A stretch of 64,000 bases of DNA. It comes from Euptelea pleiosperma. Lineage: Eukaryota; Streptophyta; Magnoliopsida; Ranunculales; Eupteleaceae. A program made the position numbers and the translations under genes. The stretch lies in assembly GCA_035048495.1 (NCBI GenBank), contig CM068551.1, positions 12,402,248 through 12,466,247 on the forward strand, in the 5' to 3' direction. Below the pieces are notes generated by a model. It saw only the letters and a list, made by a program, of their open reading frames with translations, was not told the DNA's origin and did no database searches. Of this stretch, positions 57,401-64,000 are shown in pieces (the first letter of the stretch is position 1; each line of letters starts with the position of its first letter).

Positions 57401-59183
57401 AAGAAAATTTTGACCTCAAAATTTAAAGACATACCTCTGGTAACAAAAACAAAAAAGAATTACCATAAAAGCTGTAGTTACGAGCACGTTGGTCGTATCT
57501 GGCTGTAGAAAAAAAATTCGCCCGATTTCGTTGTGCTTTATGGCTTGGTGGACCAATAAGTCTTCTTTGATTACTTTTACTATTAAATATATTTTAAATC
57601 AGAATGAAAAGACGACAATGCCCTTATCCTTATCCTTGACTACTGGTACAATTCCTCGTTTACGACACTTAAATAGTTAATTCCTTTGAAAAACTTTTGA
57701 CATCCGTTTCACCATTGTTATTGGTTCAACTAATTCACTGAAACTAAAATGGTGTTGGTTCAACCAGTTTGAGCTCAATACTCAAACTTAAAATAAAATA
57801 CCGACTTAACAAAATGGTTAAAGAAATAGATAAGGTATTGAGAGTGAAACGGAGTTTTAAACATGTCTTATAAAATAGAAATAGTTAGGGAGATGAAGTT
57901 TTGCTTGTAAATTTTAAAGTTTAGTATTCAAACTGAAAACAAAATCGTGAAAATGGTACTGGTTCGATCAAGTTGAACGATTCCTTTGACAGAATTTTGA
58001 TTGATTTACTATTGTTACAGGGGTTCCTCTTCGTTGTGCATTTTCCCATCTTCTCTTAATTATCATCTAATTTTGTTAGTGATTCAACTAAGTTGTGCTC
58101 AATACTCAAATTAAAAACGAATACAGGTTTCATGAAAATGGTATTGGTTCTACCGATTTAGAAAAAAAATTTATTCGATTTCCAACATTGTTACATGGGT
58201 TCTTCTTCGTTGAGATGCATTTTCTCATCATCTTTTCATTATAGTCTAACTCTGTTAGTGTTTCAACTAAGTTGAGCTAAATACTCAAACTGTAAACAGA
58301 AATACACATCATGAAAATGGTACTGGTTCAACTAGTTTTGTGAAAATGGTACTGATTCAACCGGTTTGGGGAAAATGGTCCTGGTTCAACCAGTTTCGTG
58401 AATATCATTACTAAAACTTGAGAGACAATTCTTGCTTGATGAAAATGAAAGTGATAACCATTTTCTTCAGCTTCTTCCTTGAAGATTCTTGCTTAACGAA
58501 AATTATAGTAACCATCTTCTTCAACTTCTTCCTTGTTCCATATTCGCCTTCTTCTTTCTTAACTAGCCCTTGAAACCAACGTCGCCTTCTTTATTCACCT
58601 TCAATGGCACATAGACAAGTTGCAAAGAACTGTAGAGGATAACCGAGATGCTATAAAATAGATGACTGAAATGAAATCTTTAAACTTTCACCACATTCAT
58701 CTTTCTTCACATTGAATGGAGTATAAATGAGTTGCAAAGAGTTATAAAGGAGAAAATGGAAGAAAAGAGCTGTGAAGCAAGAAAATAGAGAAAAAAAGCT
58801 GTGGAAGAAGGAAATAGAGGGAAAAAAGCTCAAGAGCAAGAAAATGGAGGGAATGAGCTGGACAAAACTGACGTACGGTACCGTGTCGTCAGTCAAACTT
58901 CAAATCAAATGATACTATCAATTCAAATTGATATTAGCTGGAGGGTAGTATGGGCATTTCAAAAGAAAGAGCTTAATGGGCAGACAATTAAACCAAAGTG
59001 TCCATAGTTTTGTAGAGGGGACTAAATGGTCAGTATTTTTGTAAATATGGACTTAAAAATAATTTTCCCCAAAAAGGCCTATGTACTCTACACGTATCTC
59101 AGACTCCAACTCCCAAGTTGCCTCCTCTGCACCGTGATACTAACACCACGCTTTTGTTGTGCCACTTAATCCCTACAACCTAG
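57401..59183. other. Non-coding interior with repeats
   Basis: No gag or pol frame was seen. Tandem repeats occupy 57705-58410 (see the next entry). A purine-rich stretch lies at 58750-58860. Confidence 0.6.
57705..58410. repeat. Tandem repeats around AAAATGGTACTGGTTCAACC
   Basis: The segments 58010-58185 and 58187-58360 are two copies of an approximately 176 bp unit with a partial copy from 57705. At 58314-58402 there are three copies of a 29 bp unit beginning GAAAATGGTACTGGTTCAAC. Confidence 0.8.
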
Positions 59184-59195
59184 GCTCTAATACCA
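59184..59195 (-). other. Primer-binding site
   Basis: On the minus strand TGGTATTAGAGC differs by one base from the initiator-Met tRNA complement TGGTATCAGAGC. It lies three bases after the LTR end TTGACA. Confidence 0.75.
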
Positions 59196-59198
59196 CTC

Positions 59199-60895
59199 TG
59201 TCAAGACTCAGTTCTTGAGGTGCAGGACCCGACCCATGATCCATGGCCCAATCCGTGACCCATGTCCCAAGCATGAAGAAAAAGTTAATTGATAAACTTT
59301 CACAATTACTGAAGTCTATTATTCAAGAAAATCTATTAAGTTAGGTCAAATTCATGAGTTTACCATGCAGACAGATTAACATCCCAAAAATCAAAATTTC
59401 GTATCTCTGAAAAATGATTTGAGTCAAAAATCTCAAAATTTGTACATAGATTGAGTGTTCAAAACAAAAGTAACTTGATGGAAAATCAGAAAACAGATTG
59501 ATCTGTTAAGATTATAAAAATCACAGACTCGATTCTTATCGAAAATGGATGATCCAAAATGTTTTGGAAACTAGATTCATATTGAAATGTCATAAAAATA
59601 ATATTGTACACAAAAAAATAGGTTTATCATACACTATACTAAACCCTATTTTTACAAGAAACAGAAAATACCTTTTCCGATCCAAAAATTTATGAAAAAT
59701 TTATGTTCTAATCCGAATTTAGCAAACTCAAGTGTTCTGAAAACTAGACAGAAAGTACTATCAAAAAACAAATCTAAGGAACAAACAAAAAATGGTCAAA
59801 ACATAACTTTCTAACGGACAACAGACATAAGACTATCTATACAGTCCTCAGTAAATAATTTGTATAAGATTGAAAATATATCGGATTGAGTTGAATCAAA
59901 ATTAATTTTGATGGTAGAAAGAAAAAAGGAACAAAACTCATCCAACAGATTAATTTAAGGTTGATTATTTAGGACCACGAATTAAAAATCTAAGACAAAA
60001 AAGCCTGTCATAATGAAATCGGAATAAAGAAAATCTTTAAAAATGGCTGTGAAAAAAATACTTAACGTCATCCTAAAGTCATCAAATTTTCCAGGTTGAT
60101 ATAGATCTACATGTCGGGAACATTTTAAAATAAAATTTATAATTTTCAACACCTACAAAATAAATGAATTAAAATGTGGCAACTGCACAGTAATTTTCAT
60201 AAACGATATAACAAACTATGTTCATAATTTCAGCATTTAATCTGAATTTCATAAAAATATCCAAAATATGTAAATCATTAATTCCATCACAAGAGTATTG
60301 AAATCCAAATATCCCAAATTATTTGCAACCATTCTCCAATTATTACAATCTATAAAATATAAGACAATGTGATAGACAAATCAAATTCTCCGAGCATCTG
60401 AAATCCAGTTCCATGTCTTGTCCTCATTCTCAATCTGAAAGGAGGTAAATAAAATGAGCTACGAGCCCGGTAGATTCATCACTCGCTTCCCATAACCATG
60501 GGAATGCAGTTAACAAAGAAAACATATATAATAATCTTAGAAAGTAAAACAAAATATGAAGACTTTCACAACAAGATTTTTTTCTTTTTTTGATAAGTAA
60601 TTCACAACAAGATATGATAAAGGATAACTACGATTCTCATAAAAAAGTTAACCGAAGAATGCATGACTTCCATCAATTTTCTTTGGGAGCTCTCACCCAA
60701 GAACCGTAATCCCTCGTTAAATCCCCCACGAGGATCCAAGGGAGTTTAGGATCTTTCACCCAAGGACACCAAGTCATGCCTTGTTTTTTAGGGGCTCACA
60801 CAAAGGGGCTGAATCCCCCACGGGCACTTGAGCCCTACCTTGCTCACTTTAAGGGCTCTCACCTAGAGGCCAAAGCCCCTTGTTAAACAAGAGAA
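59199..60895 (-). repeat. 5' LTR (start truncated)
   Basis: It ends at 59199 on the minus strand with GTCTTGACA. Its outer part (about 500 bp present in the 3' LTR at 56885-57386) is missing. Confidence 0.7.
60565..60613 (-). mobile_element. 23-nt LINE-tail micro-insertion with 13 bp target duplication
   Basis: TTCACAACAAGAT occurs at 60565-60577 and 60601-60613. Between them lies a T-rich 23-mer ending TGATAAGTAA. The 3' LTR lacks both the insert and the second copy (near 56648). It looks like an extremely 5'-truncated retroposition. Confidence 0.7.
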
Positions 60896-60899
60896 CCAA

Positions 60900-62460
60900 A
60901 CATTCTAGGTTAGATTCCTCAGAGGCCTCATGTTGTTTTGAAGCTGTGTCAGGATTGGGTGTCAATTTGGTCAAGAGTAAGGTGTATGGAGTGGGCGAGG
61001 TGATAATATTTCGAGTTTGGCACGTATCCTGGGGTGTAGCATTGATAGTTTTCCATCTTCTTATCTTGGCCTTCCTTTAGGGGCTCCTTATAGATCCAAG
61101 ACTATGGGAGATCCTTTGGTCGAGTGTTTTGAGGAGATTAGCTTTGTGGAAATCGAGATATCTTTCTAAAGGGGGTAGATTGGTATTGATTAAAAGCATT
61201 CTTTCCAGCTTGCCCATTTACTATGTCTCCTTTTCAGTCTCATTTTCTGGAAAAGTTCGTGAGGAGACTTTCTGTGGAATGATAGGGCGGAGTCCCACAA
61301 ATTTCATTTGGTAGCTTGGAATTCGGTCTGCAACACCAAGGCTAATAGGAGTTTGGGGATCAAGAAAATCAAGGTAATGAATCAGGCTCTCTTGGGTAAA
61401 TGGTTGTGGAGATTTGGGGTGGAGATCTCTAGTATGTGGAGGAAGGTTATAGTGGGCACATATGGGGTGATGCCCTTTGGGTGGGAAAGTGGTGTGGCTA
61501 TGGTTGTAGTGTGTGGAGGGGCATCTTGATGTTCTATGGGGAATTCTCCAAGGATGTTCGGTTTGGTGCTGGTTCAGGGAACAGAATCAGATTTTGGATG
61601 GATATTTGGTGCAGTGAAGCTTGTTTCCAAACTGATTTCCCGGAGCTTTTCTCTATTTCTGAGAGGAAGACTTGGTCTATTCAGGATTGTACTATTGATG
61701 GGGAGGAATTAGTGGGGTGAAACTTTGATTTTAGGCAGAAGCTCAATGACTGGGAGATTGAGCCTCTATCTAGATTGCTTTCTCGGTTGCACGATGTCCA
61801 TCTTCAGTCCTTGGTTCAGGACAAGAGGCTTTGGATCTGGACCAAAGAAGGATCGTTCTCGGTTTGTTCTTTTAACAAGGGACTAGACAGTCACGTCGGT
61901 GTTTGTTATCCCGTCTCTTTGGTTTGGAGCTCTAAAATCCTATCCAAGATCGTATTCTTCATTTGGTTGGCCTCGTTGGAGAAGATTTTGACAATGGACC
62001 ACTTGATTTCTAGAGGTTGATTGAACATTTTCTTTTTTCATCAAGATTATTATTATCATTGACTATTGCTCAATGTGCAAGCATAATGAAGAGTCTATTA
62101 ACCACCTTTTGTTACATTGCGATGTAGCTAGGGACTAGGGAGGTTTGGTCCTTTCTTTTAGAGTTCAATATGATATAGGTGATATTGGGCTCTCTTCTAG
62201 ATCTGCTTTTCAACTGGCACTCTAGTGAATTTTCCTCTAGAGGGCGGATTCTATGGTGGATGCTCCCTTTTGCGAACATTTGGGATATTTGGAGGGAGAT
62301 AAATCAGAGAATTTTCAAAGGCAAGAGTGAAGACTTGACCTCGATCATCCTAGACATTAAGGGGATGATGTTCTTGTGGTCTAAGGTGTTTTGGAGTGTA
62401 GGGGGCTTTTCTTCGAAGATTGTCTTTCATTGGAACCTCCTTTGTTCTAGGGATGCGTGA
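60900..62460 (+). pseudogene. LINE ORF2 relic, RT end and zf-RVT
   Basis: On the plus strand, broken frames follow the ORF2 order: CFEAVSGLGVNLVKSKVYGV (end of the reverse transcriptase), LALWKSRYLSKGGRLVLIKS, VMNQALLGKWLWRFGVEIS, FGAGSGNRIRFWMDIWCSEA, SKIVFFIWLASLEKILTMDH, a degraded zf-RVT around 62060-62120 (CSMCKHNEESINHLLLHC) and FANIWDIWREINQRIFKG. Several frameshifts and stops occur. The 5' end joins LTR sequence abruptly near 60895. No A-tail was clear. Confidence 0.8.
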
Positions 62461-64000
62461 CAAATGACAGAATGGAATATTACACTCCATTCTTTGGGTA
62501 TTACTATGAATACACAGGGGGGCGAGGCCCTTAACATTAATGACTTAGCACTTGTAAAAGAAAACCATACTTGGAACCTGATCTTGATCTGATCTCTAAT
62601 TATTCTTTGAGAAACCTCAAGGGGATCATTGTGTGCTTTAACATGCAAAGGTCTTCGAGTTGTTGTCAAATTCCATAACTAACAGCTAGCAAATTTGGCA
62701 CCCACAAAACACTAAAAGATAAGAGGACAAAACTGTCCTTGAGGGAAAACCAAGAAAAAATCAATACACCCTTCACGAGTAAAAAGAAAAAATACCCTTG
62801 AAAGGAAAATACAAAACGACTTAAACCCCCTGTGGTTTGCATAACAAATCTTTGGACAAGTATGGAATATTTGAGAACCTACGCAATAGTTGGAGCAAGA
62901 ATCACACTGTACAGTTAGTGTCTCCAAGGGTCACTAGTTGAGTTCCAAATTACACAAAGCGAGAGGATATGGGAACAGGAGCGAGTTACCAGGTGTTTTA
63001 AAGGAAGCGTTCGTACAATAAGAGAATTATATTATTTCAAAAGTATACATATATATGATATTATTTGTCACAGGTCCAAATAATGACAAAGTAGAGACGG
63101 ATAAATTCTATTTGGATTTTATAATGTTAGTTTTTGTCGTAGAATGCATCATCTTCATAACTTCTTAAAGTTTTTCACAACATAAGATGATTAAGATTTG
63201 TTTCCGAAATTTCCTATGAAATACTTGTTTAGTGAATCGATCGTATGTCTAAAACAAGTTCGGGTCTCTGTCAACTTAGAACCGTGAGTTCGAAGAGCTC
63301 CCAAGTCAGAACCACAATTCCAGCATTACCCTTTTAAGGTTGAGTTTTTAACAAGATACATGGAAAATCAAAAAAATCGATAAAAGTTCAAAGCCAGTCT
63401 CACCCTCCCAATGTTCTAACAGAAGCTCATCTAGCACCTTTTAAAGCGAGGTAGGAGAACTTATAATGCATAACCGATTTGCCACGCTAATAAATCAAGA
63501 CTCAACTGAGTTGACTTAATGGCAAAGATGAGGCTCAATTTCTCGAAATGTCTAATAATGTAAAACAAAGATAGTTCTTTTAAATGGTGCAAGTCGTTGT
63601 ATTCCCCTCTATAAAAATGCCATGACCCATCTGAGTCACATGGTTCCCAAGTCTGAAAAAACATATTTAGCCGTGTCAATGAGTCAACGCACTGACTTTC
63701 CCAACTATGAAGCAAAGCTGAAGAAAAACTATTTACTTTCATTATTGCTCCAAACTACAATCCATATACTTTCTACAAATCGCATATCACCCAAGCTCTT
63801 TTCTTCATACCTGTTAGACCTCTTGCTGGCACAAAAGGCTTTTCAAGTTTACTTGAGAATGAGAGATCAACAGCACAAATTTCCTTCTACTGCCCCATGA
63901 TTATTCATCCTCAAATAGAAAAGAAACTTTACAACCTGGTGTAATTCAATGGTTGATTCAGTTATCCATATACAGTGAAACACACTGTTGTGGACTGAAT
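62461..64000. other. Intergenic DNA, no gene recognised
   Basis: Open frames at 63461-63742 (-) and 63622-63900 (+) overlap each other, and neither shows a recognisable domain. No repeat ends or RNA gene were found. Confidence 0.5.

Larger units (their letters stand above)
55915..60895 (-). mobile_element. Non-autonomous gypsy-like LTR element, both LTRs truncated
   Basis: Direct repeats 55922-56885 and 59343-60895 are copies of one LTR. On the minus strand a polypurine tract (57400-57387) precedes TGTAACACCC, and a primer site (59195-59184) follows an LTR ending in TTGACA. The interior is only 1.8 kb with no gag or pol. The 5' LTR is cut at about 60895 by LINE DNA; the 3' LTR lacks its last 140 bp. 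Confidence 0.75.

Noticed and set aside
63461..63900. Overlapping frames of 92-93 codons on opposite strands
   Set aside because: No recognisable motif, no splice or promoter support, and each excludes the other.

Overview
The window is nuclear DNA of a flowering plant. The support is GT-AG introns in plant gene families (xyloglucan endotransglucosylase/hydrolase, SUMO, plant-mobile-domain protein), telo-box motifs upstream of the SUMO start, and a dense mix of plant transposable elements (Mutator-like, Ty1/copia, Ty3/gypsy, L1-type LINE, tRNA-derived SINE, foldback MITEs). The species cannot be named from the sequence. Only two ordinary host genes are seen: an XTH gene on the minus strand (5968-8540, 4 exons) and a SUMO gene on the plus strand (44301-47320, 3 exons). 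Both read without disruption.

Layout. 1-5680: Mutator-like element copy 1. It carries an undamaged multi-exon plant-mobile-domain gene (+) facing a frameshifted MURA-type transposase (-), with a palindromic subterminal array. 5968-8540: XTH. 8541-15671: intergenic, with several foldback elements, two of them flanked by 9-10 bp target duplications (12553-13480, 13804-14219). 15672-20520: Mutator-like copy 2, 5'-truncated and decayed in both genes. 20784-23771: 3 kb solo LTR with target duplication. 24975-26430: LTR-like DNA with a minisatellite and a TATA box. 27151-36024: complete Ty1/copia-type element (TSD TCCTA) lacking pol, with a 2.7 kb probable solo LTR (TSD CCTAC) nested in its 5' LTR. 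36025-40140: gypsy relic and LTR-like DNA. 40149-44080: nest of long-inverted-repeat, CACGTG-bearing elements ending about 0.2 kb upstream of SUMO. 47828-47962: SINE. 48735-52860: decayed LINE. 53490-55101: two copies of a 180 bp MITE, one holding a 5'-truncated LINE. 55560-55880: MITE. 55915-60895: minus-strand non-autonomous LTR element. 60900-62460: LINE relic. 62461-64000: nothing recognised.

The most interesting material is the two-gene Mutator element, in which the mobile-domain gene has stayed open while the transposase has decayed, and a swarm of Mutator-type foldback elements with 9-10 bp duplications. Coordinates of introns, LTR ends and target duplications were read by eye. Family names for repeats are inferences from structure.
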